DNA of 64,000 nt from Danio rerio (GCF_049306965.1 NC_133181.1:52104501-52168500), one strand, 5' to 3'; counted from the first letter of the stretch, positions 24,967-36,904 are shown. A program made the numbers and translations. The notes: a model not told the origin generated them from the letters alone.

Positions 24967-25437
24967 AAATATTAGCAAACATGTGCTGTTTTTATGCTTG
25001 CAAGGAGTCAAAAACACACATACAGCACCATTAAATAATATGAATAAAAAGTAGATTAAAAAGTGAGAGATGTTAGAGAGCAGATTAACAGAACAGAGTG
25101 TGAGTAATAAGAGTGTTGACAAATATTCACTAATGATTTCACATCAGGGAAGTAAAATAGATCACTGGTGTACGATCATGCTCGTCAATCATGTATGAAA
25201 AAGCTCCGGTACAAGTTTTACCTGTTCAGCAAAGGTCTTTCCATGTCTGTGAGAGCAAATCACAGATTTACCATCACTTCCTGTTTCAATTCCCTGCCTG
25301 TGATCAGAGCCTGCTGGAGAAATGTCTTCAACCAGCACAAAAATCTGTTTCACATCCGTCCACAAACACACAAAACTAAGCATGTACAGATAGGGGCATA
25401 CAAACCTGAAACAATAGATTAGGAGAGCAGATCTCAC

Positions 25438-25570
25438 CTGTAGATGAATGAGATGAGAGCAGTGGCAGACAGAGTATACGGCAGTAAAGCATAGGATATG
25501 AGACGACACGGCAAGAAGTTATTGTGAAACGTCCAGACGCTAAACTGCTCGGCTAAATTACAAAGCAAAG
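25438..25570 (-). pseudogene. Exon-like fragment resembling PNPLA2 hydrophobic segment
   Basis: On the minus strand this stretch is bounded by an acceptor (ctctttcag) and a consensus donor (CAG then GTGAGA). It reads openly as LAEQFSVWTFHNNFLPCRL followed by ISYALLPYTLSATALISFIYR. The LP-x-R-L-x(5)-PYTL-x(3)-AL-x-F spacing matches human PNPLA2 [27 protein letters not shown], part of the lipid-droplet-targeting region. This is the best of the fragments. It lies about 3 kb beyond the 28.6-kb fragment; repeats fill the gap. Whether this is a pseudogene or a diverged expressed gene cannot be settled from the window. Confidence 0.45.
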
Positions 25571-25826
25571 CTGAAAGAGCTTTTATTGTCAGTATGTGCA
25601 TTTTCCATGTATATTACAATGTTGTATGTTTTTGTTTTTTGTTATGTTTTGTTAAAATACGTAGAATTCTGCAAGCAAATGCTGATGAAACATCTCTGAC
25701 CATTTTTGCCATTTTCAAATAAATATTTTACAATGCAGGGTGAGTAAAGAGATGAAAGTTCCTTGCTTTCAAAAGATTAATTAAAATAATAATGCAAATA
25801 TATATTTTATTGCTTATGAATATATA

Positions 25827-26797
25827 CACTCACAGGCCACTTTATTAGGTAAATTTACTAGTACCAGGTATGGAACCCATTTGCCTTCAGAACTGCCCTA
25901 ATCCCTGATTCAACAAGGTACTGGAAGTATTCCTCAGATTTTGGTCCATATTGACATGATAGCATCACGCAGTTGCTGCAGATTTGCCAGCTGCACATCC
26001 ATGCTGCGAATCTCCCGTCCCACCACATCCCAAAAAGTGCTTTATTGGATTGAGTTCTGGTGACTGTGGAGGCCATTTGAGTACAGTTTTGAACATTGTC
26101 ATGTTCAAGAAACCCGTCTGAGATGATTCACACTTTATGACATGCTGCGTTATCCTGCAGGAACTGCCGTCACTGGATATTTTCTCGGTAACATTTTACA
26201 ATAAGGTTTATTAGCTAATCCATTTACTAACATGAACTAATCATGAACAACACATGTACAGCATTTATTAATCAGAATTGAATTACTAATTAATTCGATT
26301 TACTAATGCACTATCCGTGCTTGTTAACATTAGTTAATTCACCATGAGTTAACATGAACTAACAATGAACTACTGTATTTTCATTAACTAACGTTTACTA
26401 ACATAAATACAGACTGTAGTAGATGTATTGTTCATTGTTTGTTCATGTTAGTAAATGCATTAATTAACATTAACTAATAAACCTTTTTGTATAGTGTGAC
26501 CATTTTCTCTTTTCCTGACCATTCTCTGTAAACCCTATAGAGATGGTTGTGCGTGAAAATCCCAGTAGATCAGCAGTTTCTAAAATACTCAGACCAGCCC
26601 GTCTGGCACCAACAACCCTGCCACTTTTCAAAATCACCTTGCTCCCCCATTCTGATGCTCAGTTTAAACTGCAGCAGATTGTTTTAGCCATGTCTACAAA
26701 CCTAAATGCATTGAGTTACTGCTATGTGATTAGCTAATCAGAAATTTGCGTTAACGAGCAGTTGGACAGGTGTACCTAATAAAGTGACCAGTCAGTG
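25827..26797 (-). mobile_element. Tc1-like transposon interrupted by an hAT-type insertion
   Basis: Both ends are present (CACTCACAGGCCACTTTATTAG at the left, AATAAAGTGACCAGTCAGTG at the right) with TA flanks. The transposase region is mostly deleted. 26187-26501 is a foreign insertion with its own 8-base duplication. Confidence 0.85.
26187..26501. mobile_element. hAT-type non-autonomous element inside the Tc1 copy
   Basis: GGTAACATTTTACAATAAGG at the left is mirrored at the right (reverse GGTCACACTATACAAAAAGG). ATTTTCTC is duplicated exactly at 26179-26186 and 26502-26509. It is therefore younger than the Tc1 copy. Confidence 0.85.
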
Positions 26798-27299
26798 TAT
26801 TATTAGTTTATATAACATATTTTCCATCATATATTTTATCAGCATCCATTGACATCTGTGCTAAAATTTAAAAATATATACTATGAAAGTCAATATTTTT
26901 CAACATTCTTCAAAATATCTTGTTTTGTGCTCAACAACAGAAGAAAGAAGTCAAGCAGGTTTGGAAGTGGAGCTTGTGTTTGCCCTGGGTGAGCAAATGA
27001 TGACAGAATTTACATTTTTGGTGAATTAACCCTTTAATTTATTTACCATTTCACAATTTTAGTAAAAATGCTGTGGTTAAAGATATATGTTTACTTGCCG
27101 TGTTATATTCGTGGAAAATGTCATGGTTCATTTTTGTATGGGGGCAACTGATCTAAGTAAGGTAAATTAACACTGTGCAAAGTATAAACGTAAACATGAT
27201 CATTATAATCAATGGTCATCAACAACGAAATCAACTTCTACTTGCCTTTTATCTGCTTTTTGATGTTTATGATGATGAGACAGAATTTAAAAGCAGGGA

Positions 27300-28400
27300 A
27301 ATCAATAACTGTAAAAAATATGGACGACGCGACAGCCCTTTTTCCCATTGAACGCCTTGAGGGCAAAACGCCTGCTTGACGGGCACAAACTGTCGCAAAA
27401 GACTGCTGAAATTGGAGCCAGACATGCGCAGAAGGACTGTCTGATGGAGCCAGAGGAGGAGCCGCGAAAATGAGCAGAGTCGAGCTTCCAATCAAACGCT
27501 TTATGTAAAATCAACTACGCCCCCCGAACTTCTCAGCATGCGTTTGCTGTTATATCAACACAAATGGATGTAATAACGTTAACAAATATGAGGGTTTTAT
27601 ATATTCAATCGCGCCAGCTCCAGGCCGCAGCGCACAACTTACTCGCGGCGTCGCGGGCTGATTCCGGCTCGCATGCGGCAGCTCCTGCTCGCTCGGCCGC
27701 CGCATCTGGCTCGATTGACTCGGACTGGAATCGGGCAGTGAGTCCAGGCATCCGGAGTAGGTCCAGCAGAGGTAACATTAGTCAGTCTGAGCTCTAAGAG
27801 ATAAGTCTCCGGCAGGCGAGAATCTAGCCGGAACTGTGTTTTGCTATCTGGGTGGCTAGGCGTGTATCAGCAAACTAATAAAGCCCGAAAAAAGCCCTGA
27901 ACTTAGCGAATAAACAGTGTTCCACCAGGATCATGTATGTCAGAAACTATAGTTTACTGCTGAACTCATTTTGTCATGGTAAAATAACACAGAAATCAAA
28001 TAATAACATTTCAGTCTACTTCAGTCTCCTGCCGAAGCTCAGACGCCGCGCTTTGAGAAACTGTCAATCACAGCTGTCAATCACGATGACACGCCCAGCA
28101 TTAAATTACTGCTAAAAACAAACTGTTTACAAAAATGAAGATCTGCACCTATTTCAGCACAATAACCAGTGCCTTAATCGACCAGAACTATCTTTCGGGA
28201 CATTTTATTGCAAGTGTAATATTTTTTTTTATTTGGGCTCAAGTCTCCTTCATTAACACGGAGGAGACGGGCTTTATGACTTGTACTGCAGCCAGCCCCC
28301 AGGGGGCGATCTAACGGCCGAAACCTTCACTCAAACGTAGGCTTGCGGCACACTTGAGGGAAATACGTTTGAGACATTGAGCGCGCGTGCAATCAACAAA
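27300..28400. repeat. CpG-rich tract, probably a mobile element
   Basis: Unusually GC- and CpG-rich for this window (for example 27610-27720). The sequence near 28280-28340 ('ccagggggcgatctaac') feels like a familiar zebrafish repeat. The open frames look incidental. Alternatively an orphan CpG island/promoter; no attached gene was found. Confidence 0.4.
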
Positions 28401-28596
28401 TCCTCGTTTAATAGCTGTGACTAATCTAAATTGACCTGATTGGCTGTTACGTTCTAAAGCTCAACAGAAACGTGCATGATTGGTTAGAAGTCTCAGCGCT
28501 GTATTACAACACAAAATGAATATATTTTTAAAGTTTTGGTCGAGTTTTTTATATTTAGCTATCCAGCTTTGTATCCATGCAGGCAGGCTGACATAC

Positions 28597-28771
28597 AGTA
28601 ACTGCTCCAGTGAGTTCAGGTTCCAGGGTAGATGTTCAAGACCATGATAATACTCTTCTGGTAACTCAGAACACTCTTCTTTACCACAATATCCCTTCTG
28701 TTCTTCATTCATCTCATTTTCTCTGACTTCTTTTGACCTCTTCATCTTAACGTCCTCACATTGCATGTATG
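28597..28771 (-). pseudogene. Exon-like fragment resembling PNPLA2 mid/C-terminal region
   Basis: On the minus strand a strong acceptor (ctctttttcag) opens at 28771 and a strong donor (GTATGT) closes at 28597. The 175-base exon reads through without stops. It is hydrophilic, then ends in LEHLPWNLNSLEQLL, which resembles ILEHLPARLNEALLEA of human PNPLA2. The exon may still be spliced. It lies about 2.2 kb downstream of the rplp2 stop, same strand, as PNPLA2 does relative to RPLP2 in human. Its exit phase does not match the entry phase of the next fragment (25438-25570), which suggests decay or a missing exon. Confidence 0.4.
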
Positions 28772-29304
28772 CTGAAAAAGAGATTCAAAGTTCGAGACAT
28801 TGGACAAAAAGATTATAATTTTCCAGCCAATGATTCTACTTCAAAGTTCCATGTTAGGTTTAATATGCGTCTTGCCATTTGTTTTTAAGTGAAGGTGACA
28901 TTTAAAGCAACTTCAAAGTTAAAATTGTTTCAAACGATTTTGTCTTCATGTTTAGTGGGTTGCGCTACGGTCTTTTACAAGATCTGAAATGCAACGTAAA
29001 TTAAATACTTTTCTTATGTTTCATCTTTACTGAAACCCGCAAAAACTGATTATTATACATTTTTTATCTGCATTTATTAAAATTTGACACAGACAGCATC
29101 ATCTAATGTAAAATTCGCCATAAACCGCCAGTTAATCTGTTCACGAGTTCAGAAAGAGCCAACATTTGTGAAATCTTACTTGCATGACATTTCAAATCCT
29201 CAGAGAGCCAGCAATTACTTCATTCTTACAGTGGTCGGTTAGTATGACAAGGCACTGCTAATTTATACTATTAAGACCTATTTTTATGCTCCACAGGTGA
29301 TTGA

Positions 29305-29445
29305 CTGATATCAGATCACACATTTGACTGCCCAGCACATGCTGTGATGTTTGCCAGAGACTCATTGTGATGTTTATTTTAGATTCACCTTCCTCCAAAG
29401 GGTGATTTGCAGTGGTTGTGTACTTAATAATATCAGTATAATGTG
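29305..29445 (-). pseudogene. Possible relic exon of a pnpla2-like lipase, patatin-domain part
   Basis: On the minus strand an acceptor (tttcacag) is followed by an open stretch read as DIIKYTTTANHPLEEGESK and then INITMSLWQTSQHVLGSQ. Compared from memory with human PNPLA2 around IIRSFLLKVLP and ISLTRVSDGENVIISHF, the II(K/R) and the Pro ten residues later line up. The second block aligns without gaps by mostly conservative changes, with identities at I, V and S. The similarity is weak by itself and gains weight from position: it is the first of three collinear fragments downstream of rplp2. I saw no GxSxG nucleophile exon upstream. Confidence 0.3.
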
Positions 29446-29814
29446 CTGTGAAATACAAAAAGACATGAAATAGACAACCAAACAAGGCTAAATGTGGGCT
29501 TTCTGTGAAAAGCTAATGTACAAACATCTGAACAAGTCCAAAACTAGTCATCAAATAGACAGGAATGAATGACTATACATGTAAAGTCAGACATTACTGT
29601 CTATTAGATGATTCTAGTCTAGCTTTGGGCTATTCTTAGATGTCAATTAGACTTTCACTGGAAATGCAAATACAGCCTAGTTTAGGCTAGACACCCATGT
29701 TTACATGTCTATTAATCACAAAGTTGCTTGGCGAGATGTTTCCTTTGGTTGTTCGGGCATGCCAATACATTTTTTGCCCAATCTTACTAAATAATGGGTG
29801 CCGCAAAACAAGTT

Positions 29815-29880
29815 TAGGAAATGATTTTTGTAAGTCGCTTTGGACAAAAGTGTCTGCTAAATGACTAAATGTAATGTAAA
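29815..29880 (+). mobile_element. SINE/LINE 3'-tail fragment
   Basis: TAAGTCGCTTTGGACAAAAG followed by TGTCTGCTAAATGACTAAAT is the conserved 3' tail shared by many fish LINEs and SINEs. The rest of the element is not recognised. Confidence 0.7.
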
Positions 29881-29889
29881 TGTGAACAA

Positions 29890-30900
29890 CAGCATTAACA
29901 CTCTGGCAATGATCACCTCAGGTACTGATATGGTGCTTTATTGAGTGTTAATAATGGGTCTAATGATTTATTTATTTTGATAATACATTGAACTACTTTT
30001 TGAGATGGAAACACATTTTGCAGTTTTCCATGCTCCTTCAAGAGATGAAAAAGAAGATCCCTACACTTTAGTGCTCACATTTGTTTTTATATCTAAGTGT
30101 TTTTCACTCATTTAAGTCTTTGTTGAACTCTTCTACTGTTAGCCATGAGTTGCATCACAAATTTGCAAAAAGAAGGTTCAAATCTGTGCCTGTACATTTA
30201 ACTAAATTCCCATAGAGCATTACGAACCACACAAAAACATGCTCATGATTGTATCTGCAGAAGAAATTTATTTATATTTTGCCAAACATTCATTAAAAAA
30301 ATACTCAAGTATTTTGAGAGCGAATGGAGACACAAACTGTGGTATTTCATGAAGTGGGTGGGGTTAATGCCCTCTCTCTTATTGGTAAAATAATTATACA
30401 GCATCATGGGCAATTTAGTTTTGCTGTCCAAATTCAGCTATTAAAATTGAAAATTCTGTCATTTATTCACCTTTGAAATGTTCCAAACCAGTTAAACACA
30501 ATATAGGATATTATGAAGATTACTGGAAATCTGTAACCACTGAACTTGGCATTTGTTTTCCCTTCTATGAATGTCATTGTTTCCAAGTTTTTAACTTCAA
30601 AATAAACTCAAACTGGTTTGGAACAGGTTAAGGATAAAGTAAACGATGACAACTTTCATTTGAGATAAAGTAGCTCAAAGCTCATGGCAAGTATATCTTT
30701 AAATATTTACCAATTATCGGTAAACCTCATTTCCAGATTTATAGAATAAGTTGAGTTTTGCTTCTCGAACTTCACTGTTGTGCTCTAAGAGTTGGACGCA
30801 AAACTAATTTGCAAGATCTTTTCCACAAACCTGTAATCACAAAATTTATTGACATTTGCACAGACAAATAACCATTAGACATTTTTAAACACAAATGTTT
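29890..30900. other. Gene-free stretch downstream of rplp2
   Basis: If the pnpla relic once had patatin exons they should lie here or nearby. I could find no GxSxG-type coding stretch. A MITE-like 'caaaccagtt' segment occupies about 30440-30670. Confidence 0.4.
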
Positions 30901-30906
30901 TCCTTT

Positions 30907-30912
30907 TTTATT
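30907..30912 (-). terminator. Polyadenylation signal of rplp2
   Basis: AATAAA on the minus strand lies about 27 bases after the stop codon. The very short 3' UTR is typical of ribosomal protein genes. Confidence 0.75.
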
Positions 30913-30938
30913 GTATTTTCACAGGTACAAAAGAAAGA

Positions 30939-32623
30939 TTAATCAAAGAGGCCAAAGCCCATGTCTTCATCAGACTCTTCAGATTCTTCTTTCTTCTCTT
31001 CCTTTTTCTCTTCCGCTGAAATGTAAAACCATGCAATTAAGAAATGACATGTAATGCAGAGATATTTCTGACCTCAGAGACAAGGTATTTTATCATAGAG
31101 CAGATCATCCTGCCGATAATTACAGCACTGTTGCAGTTCTGTGGTAAGGTTTGGGAATGCCCCTTTCGATTAAATCTATAACAAACTAACTAGTAACTAA
31201 AAATGACAATGAAAATCGCAATTCACACCAGGAAAGAGATCTGATAAACTTGTAAGAGGAGCATTTGATAACATGTAAAGCAATGCACTTGGGAAAAACG
31301 TTAACTATGACAATGAAGAAATATATCCAGAACTGATTAATGCAGGACAGTCTGTATCAAAACCATTGACATTCAAAATACTAGGCAGACAATCATATAA
31401 ATGAAGTAAATCAATTCATTATTTTTTACATTAAGATTTAACATTTTAGTTCTATCAAATTTGTTTTAATTTATAAATATATATTTATTTCTTATTTACT
31501 TCACAACAAAATTAATTAAATAAAACTAACTTTTTAAAATTAAACATCTATAATTATTGGTTTTACGCAACATGATATACTCAAAGAGATTATGTTTGCT
31601 GTTTGTTCAAACTGTTCAAAACGAAGATTATTTTAAAACAAATTAACAGTTCTATGTTCAATCCACCTAAATTAGTAAATAGCATTAAGTTAACTTAATT
31701 ACTTCATGTTGAAAATTCTACCAAACATTTTTTACACCATATTTATTTTGAAGAATACTGGCAACCAAATAATTGACAGAACCCATTGAACTCCAAAGCA
31801 TTAAAAAATACTATGGGACAAACCTGGTACAAAAATAACTTCTTTTATGTCCAACAGAAAAGAAAGAAAGTTCTCACCCGCAGGCGCTTCAGCAGGAGCT
31901 CCTCCACCGCCGCCAGCAGAAGCAGTAGAGACCGCCACTGCGCCACCTGCTGGAACGGAGGCTAACTTAGAGAGGCCTGGAAAAAAATAAACACGAAATG
32001 TCAGCATCCATCACACATATGACTGTAATAATGCATACATCAATCAGCAGTCTTACCGGCATTCATGACTTCGTTGATGTCTTTGCCATTCAGTTCACTG
32101 ACGACCTGTTATGGAGCAACAAAAACAGAGCATTGACTCATCTGGGGATTTAGTTGATATAACTGAAAAAATAAAGGAAAATGTAGAAAAATAACCAGAA
32201 TTGTGTTGAACTCTTTACAATAACAACAGAAAATACCCAAAATATTTATTTATGCAAAGAGGCAAGAAGTGGAGAAGTCTAACAAAATTGAATCCAAGGT
32301 TCCCACCCTAAACCAAATATAAATATCCCTGACATTCACTCACTAAAATGCTCACTAAAAAACAGGCCACTGTTGTACACTGCATAATTACACGATTGTC
32401 GCTTGAAATGTTAGTACTTCAATAGCCACTATGAGAACATTCATTTTTGAGTGAACCAAGCGATTTAAGAAACTGTCGATTCATTAGAATCAGGACGCAC
32501 CTTGTTAAGACGCTCATCATCAGCCTCGATCCCGACACTCCCCAGGATGTTCTTGATGTCTTTGGCGGAGGGGTTGGTGTTTCCTCCCAGCACAGCCAAC
32601 AGGTAAGCGGCCACGTAACGCAT
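30939..32623 (-). CDS. rplp2: 60S acidic ribosomal protein P2, complete
   Basis: Coding exons on the minus strand are 32501-32623, 32057-32105, 31878-31976 and 30939-31015. All have GT-AG junctions and sum to 348 bases, or 115 codons plus stop, the same length as human RPLP2. The protein starts MRYVAAYLLAVLGGN, the helical dimerisation domain that pairs with P1. It continues through an Ala/Gly-rich hinge and ends in the acidic tail SDEDMGFGLFD, which contacts elongation factors and is phosphorylated in the family. P2 forms the lateral stalk of the large ribosomal subunit. The ATG sits one base inside its exon, so exon 1 (about 33647-33700) is non-coding. Identification is unambiguous at protein level. 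Confidence 0.97.
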
Positions 32624-33646
32624 TCTAGAAGACAGGTTACACATAGTAATGTGATAAATTAATGTGTCATATATTCATCTTTAATTAAATATTAAATAAA
32701 TCACATCATAAATCTAGTGCATGAGTTTAAAATAAAAAGTTACACACACAGGTCCACAGAGAACAAAAATATCTGTCAATAAAACTATTACAAAATTCAC
32801 TTTTACACATTTCTATATGTGATAACACAGTGCTCAAAAAAAACATTAATTATTTTCTCCACTACTGAAAACTAAAGTGCAAAAATTTCAAAATTTAAAT
32901 TTAAAAAAGGTAACAATTTTCAGCACTTTAAAGTAGGTTTCGCCTAAACAGCACTGCAATTAAATATAGTTTTAATAGATTTGGTATAGGTATAGATTGG
33001 TATAGTTTTGAAGGTCTTGACTGAGAGGAATTATTTTTGTCACTACTGTAAAACAGATTATTGAAATAAGGGTGAAATAATACAATTTCAATATAAATAT
33101 GCCCTTCAACATCTAAATGCATGCTGTTCTCATAAACAACGCCTGGCTAAAATACGACCGAAATCATTAGTATTACAAACTTGTAAACATGGAATTGAAT
33201 AACACAAACTTTCTTTAACATACTTAAGATGAAATATACATTTAACATAAATGGTGAACGTTAATAATTATACTGTGACATAAAAGACATTACAAGAGGT
33301 AAACATGCGGTGAACTGTCAAACTGCTGACTTGAGTTAGGTTTATAAAGCGTGCTTTACTTGCTTGGGTTAAAGTTAGTGACACATTTTAACTGTAAAAC
33401 CTAATTCAGTTGACAAACACACAATTCACAACGCATTCAGCCATATTTCACTACTACACTAGCGCGAGGAAACAAAATGGAGTACGGTTCTCACTTGACA
33501 AGCGTGAGCTTGGAAATAAGGCAAAATTTTAAACACAGACACTATTTAAAACGCTCATTCGGAACAAAATTGGATACTTAAATAAACCAATAAATATGTC
33601 ATGTGTTAGATTGAAACTTAATGGCAAAATATCGAAAAAAACATAC

Positions 33647-33705
33647 TTTAAGTCTGTGAAAGACACGAAACGTCGGTCACGCTGCAGTTTCCGGAAAGAG
33701 AGGAC
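33647..33705 (-). promoter_or_regulatory. rplp2 first exon and TOP-type start region
   Basis: Reading the minus strand, CTCTTTCCGG (33691-33700) is a 5' terminal oligopyrimidine-like start of the kind used by ribosomal protein mRNAs for mTOR-dependent translational control. A good donor (GTATGT, 33641-33646) follows after about 50 bases, giving a short non-coding exon 1. The exact start site is inferred. Confidence 0.6.
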
Positions 33706-33861
33706 GAGTGGAGAAAAATAGCTGAGGAATGTTGCAGTATGTGATGTTCTGATTGGCTGCTCCACGCGCCCTGACAAAACGGGAGGCGGTGATTGGCCGC
33801 TATTTTTTCCGCGCTCATGGTCATGGCGTGATGTCAGTGCTTGATTCAGATAACCATAAAT

Positions 33862-33908
33862 GACTCCAATAGTTAAAAAAAAAAAAAAAAAAAAAGACTC
33901 CAATAGTT
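33862..33908. mobile_element. Bare poly(A) insertion with 13-bp target duplication
   Basis: GACTCCAATAGTT (33862-33874), then 21 A (33875-33895), then GACTCCAATAGTT again (33896-33908). It has the structure of a retroposed insertion with no body left. Confidence 0.7.
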
Positions 33909-34504
33909 GTTTGGAAATTTTTTTATACATAAGCAAAAATGCATGGCTTCAATCCCTACTTTTCGACATTTTCTGATTGAAGTTGACTCACTGCTCAAAT
34001 CTTTCCGTAAATGTCTTTGTAAATTGTTCTTTCTTGCATGAAAATAGTGAAAATAAAGAATTTGTCTTAAATGGAGGTGAAACTAAACATGTTTAATCGT
34101 ATGAATGCGTTTTCTGTTTAACATAGCCTACTAGTTTAAATAAAAAAATACCATCCCTCCTATTTGTTTTCAATTAGTTTAGCTCGCTAAAACACCTCAT
34201 AAGTGAATAGTTAGATTTTATCATTTAATGTAAAAAAAATCTTCAAAATGTATGAAATATTAGGCTCAGAAAGCTAAATCAGGTGGCAGAAGTTTTGAAA
34301 TTTTGGTTTTTAGTGGCATTTATTGGCCATTTTGATGGTTTTTAATTTCTGACTTTGATGAACAGCAACTTCTGTTTATTTCATCGCATCAGATCTTCAT
34401 TTTTAAAATAAACCTTGGACCAAATCAAGAGCCAGGGTTCTCGGGTTCTTCCACCAAAATACTTTTCTTAAAGCTCTGGTATAAACAGTGACTTTGTGTT
34501 GATA

Positions 34505-34505
<1 letters not shown>

Positions 34506-34586
<81 letters not shown>
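34506..34586. repeat. (TA)n microsatellite
   Basis: About 80 bases of pure TA. Confidence 0.95.
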
Positions 34587-34589
<3 letters not shown>

Positions 34590-34858
34590 CAATTAAAATT
34601 ATTATAATTTGTCTTCTCTTTTTTTTTTTCTTTTTCTTTATGTTTCCCAAATGTTTAAGCAAGGGATTTTTCACAATATTCCTAATATTTTTTTTCTTCT
34701 GGAGAGAGTTTTATTTGTTTTATTTCAGATAGATGTGCTGTGCCCCAGTAGAGCTTTATGTCTGGCAACGCCCCTGTTACAGCAATAAAAATCTGCACAC
34801 AATGACCAGACCTCCAGGACCAAGTCTGAGAACACCTGCCTATAGTTCATGACCTAGA

Positions 34859-35050
34859 ACAGTGTTTCTCAACCACGTTCCTGGAGGACCACCAACACAT
34901 CATTTTGAATGTCGCCTTTGTCTGTCACACCCATTATTTCAGTCTCTGCTAATGAGTTTAATCTGAATAAGGTGCGTTTGGTTAAGGAGACATGGAAAAT
35001 GTGCAGAACTGGTGATTTAACAAACCTAATGATTTAACAAACCCCAGGGT
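34859..35050. mobile_element. hAT-type element fragment ('cagtgtttctcaacc')
   Basis: The left end ACAGTGTTTCTCAACCACG and the following 'cctggaggaccaccaacac' are a familiar fish repeat. No right end found. Confidence 0.55.
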
Positions 35051-35225
35051 GTAAACTGGCATGGACGGGACGGAGGGGACATCTCCCCACCAATATCCAC
35101 CAAGTACTGAAATGTCCCCACCAATAATTAAATCGCCTTCAAAAAAAAAAAAAAAAAAAAAGAATGCTCCGTCAACCCTTAGTAACCTAGATGTGCTCAA
35201 AGGGTTAAATCCACAGACATCCAGT

Positions 35226-36391
35226 TGAATTATTAGCCCACCTGAATTGTTTTCCTGTTTATTTTTTTTCCCTATTTTTTGTTTAACGGAGAGAAGATTT
35301 TTTTATCAACACAAATGTAAATAAAAAGCTAAATTTAAATCTTTTCATCATATACTTTATAAACCTTCCAGAACTTGAACATTGTTTAAAAAATTGACAA
35401 AAAGTGTCTCTATGGCCTTATACAGTTAGGTGATAGTTTTGGCAGTGCTGTTAAAAGGTTAATTGTCATGAAAGGAAAAATCAATCACACCTGCTTTGTT
35501 AGTGCAAATTATTATATATGTAGCTTTGTCATTTAAGCAATTAAACCATTCAATCAAGTTTACACTTCAAGTGATTTCATTATGAAAATCAGATTTTTTT
35601 TCAAAAGTAACTAACTAGTACTTTTACCTAATATTAGTATTATTTACTAAAATTTAAATTGTTTTAGCGGTGTAATAGGCCTAGTATTTTTACTTGAGTA
35701 CAAAAACATTTAACAAGCACATTTCGTAGAGGTTTATTATATTATTAATTATTGATATAGGATTAATTATTAGATTATTATTAAAGGTTTTTATTATTTT
35801 AAATACCCATGCAATGTTTTTATGGGTTGCTGAGAGTATATTTCTAATCTTCAATACGTTTAATGCTTGTCAGTCTTAAAAATAAATATAGGTGCTGGAA
35901 AATGTGCTTAAAAGTCCTTGATTTTTATTAAGGTTTTTTGCTTGTTTGTTTTTACCTGCAAGCTCAGTTAATGTTCAGGCTTTTTATAATGTTTAAAGTG
36001 GATGATAATAATACATATTCATAATTAAAGGAATTAATCTGCCTCGTTTTTGAAGCTGTAGCTGCTGAATTCCTACTACGCTACTGTATTTTAATACTGG
36101 TCCTTATGGTGGTACACCTTATGGTGAAAAAAGTTTGAGAGCCACTGCTGTAGACTATAGAAAACGTTTTTAGCTTTTTTTAATTAGCTTAAAAAGGTTT
36201 GTCCATAAAATGTTGTGTTTAAAAAAAACTGCTTTTATTCTAGCCGTAATAAAACAAATAAGACTTTCTCCAGAAGAAAAAAATATTATCAGACATACTG
36301 TGAAAATTTCCTTGCCCTGTTGAACATAATTTGGGAAATATTTAAAAAAGAAAAAATTCAAAGGGGGGCCAATAATTCTGACTTCAACTGT
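35226..36391 (+). mobile_element. TA-target TIR transposon broken by another insertion
   Basis: The left part (35226-35330) and right part (about 36160-36391, ending CTGACTTCAACTGTA) belong to the 3698-4223 family. The filling between them ends, near 36157, in an hAT right end (AAAGTTTGAGAGCCACTG) related to 2244-2564. Confidence 0.6.
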
Positions 36392-36522
36392 ATTTAATAG
36401 ATAAAATGGATGGTTAAATTGCATCACACACCTCTCTAAATATCTGTACATTTAGCTGAGTAAAATCTGCAATTTAAACTTCATGTAACTTAGACAATTC
36501 ATTAAACATGTACACATGTCAT

Positions 36523-36878
36523 CTAGGGTGAAGCAGTGGTGCAGTAGGTAGTGCTGTCGCCTCACAGCAAGAAGGTCGCTGGTTTGAACCTCGGCTCAGT
36601 TCGTATTTCTGTGTGGAGTTTGCATGTTCTCCCTGCGTTTGCATGGGTTTTCTCCGGGAGCTCTGGTTTCCCCCACAGTCCAAAGACATGTGGTACAGGT
36701 GAATTGGGTAGGCTAAATTGTCCGTATGTGAATGTGTGTGGATGTTTCCCAGGAATGGGTTGCAGCTGGAAGGGCATCCCCTGCGTAAAAACTTGCTGGA
36801 TAAGTTGGCGGTTCATTCCGCTGTAGCGACCCTGGATTAATAAAGCAACTAAGCCGACAAGAAAATGAATGAATGAAC
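36523..36878 (+). mobile_element. DANA SINE, full length
   Basis: tRNA-like head (GCAGTAGGTAGTGCTGTCGC) through to AAAATGAATGAATGAA; the most complete copy in the window. Confidence 0.95.
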
Positions 36879-36904
36879 ATGTCATCTACTATATAACAGC
36901 AGGT

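Noticed and set aside
27564-27797. 77-codon Ala/Ser-rich frame
   Set aside because: Lies in a CpG-rich repeat-like tract; no domain, no splice context.
31016-31877. Possible H/ACA snoRNA in the last rplp2 intron (human RPLP2 hosts SNORA52)
   Set aside because: I could not find a convincing hinge-tail structure by eye; needs a covariance-model search.
33529-33936. 135-codon minus frame upstream of rplp2
   Set aside because: Covers the rplp2 promoter and a poly(A) insertion; no homology.
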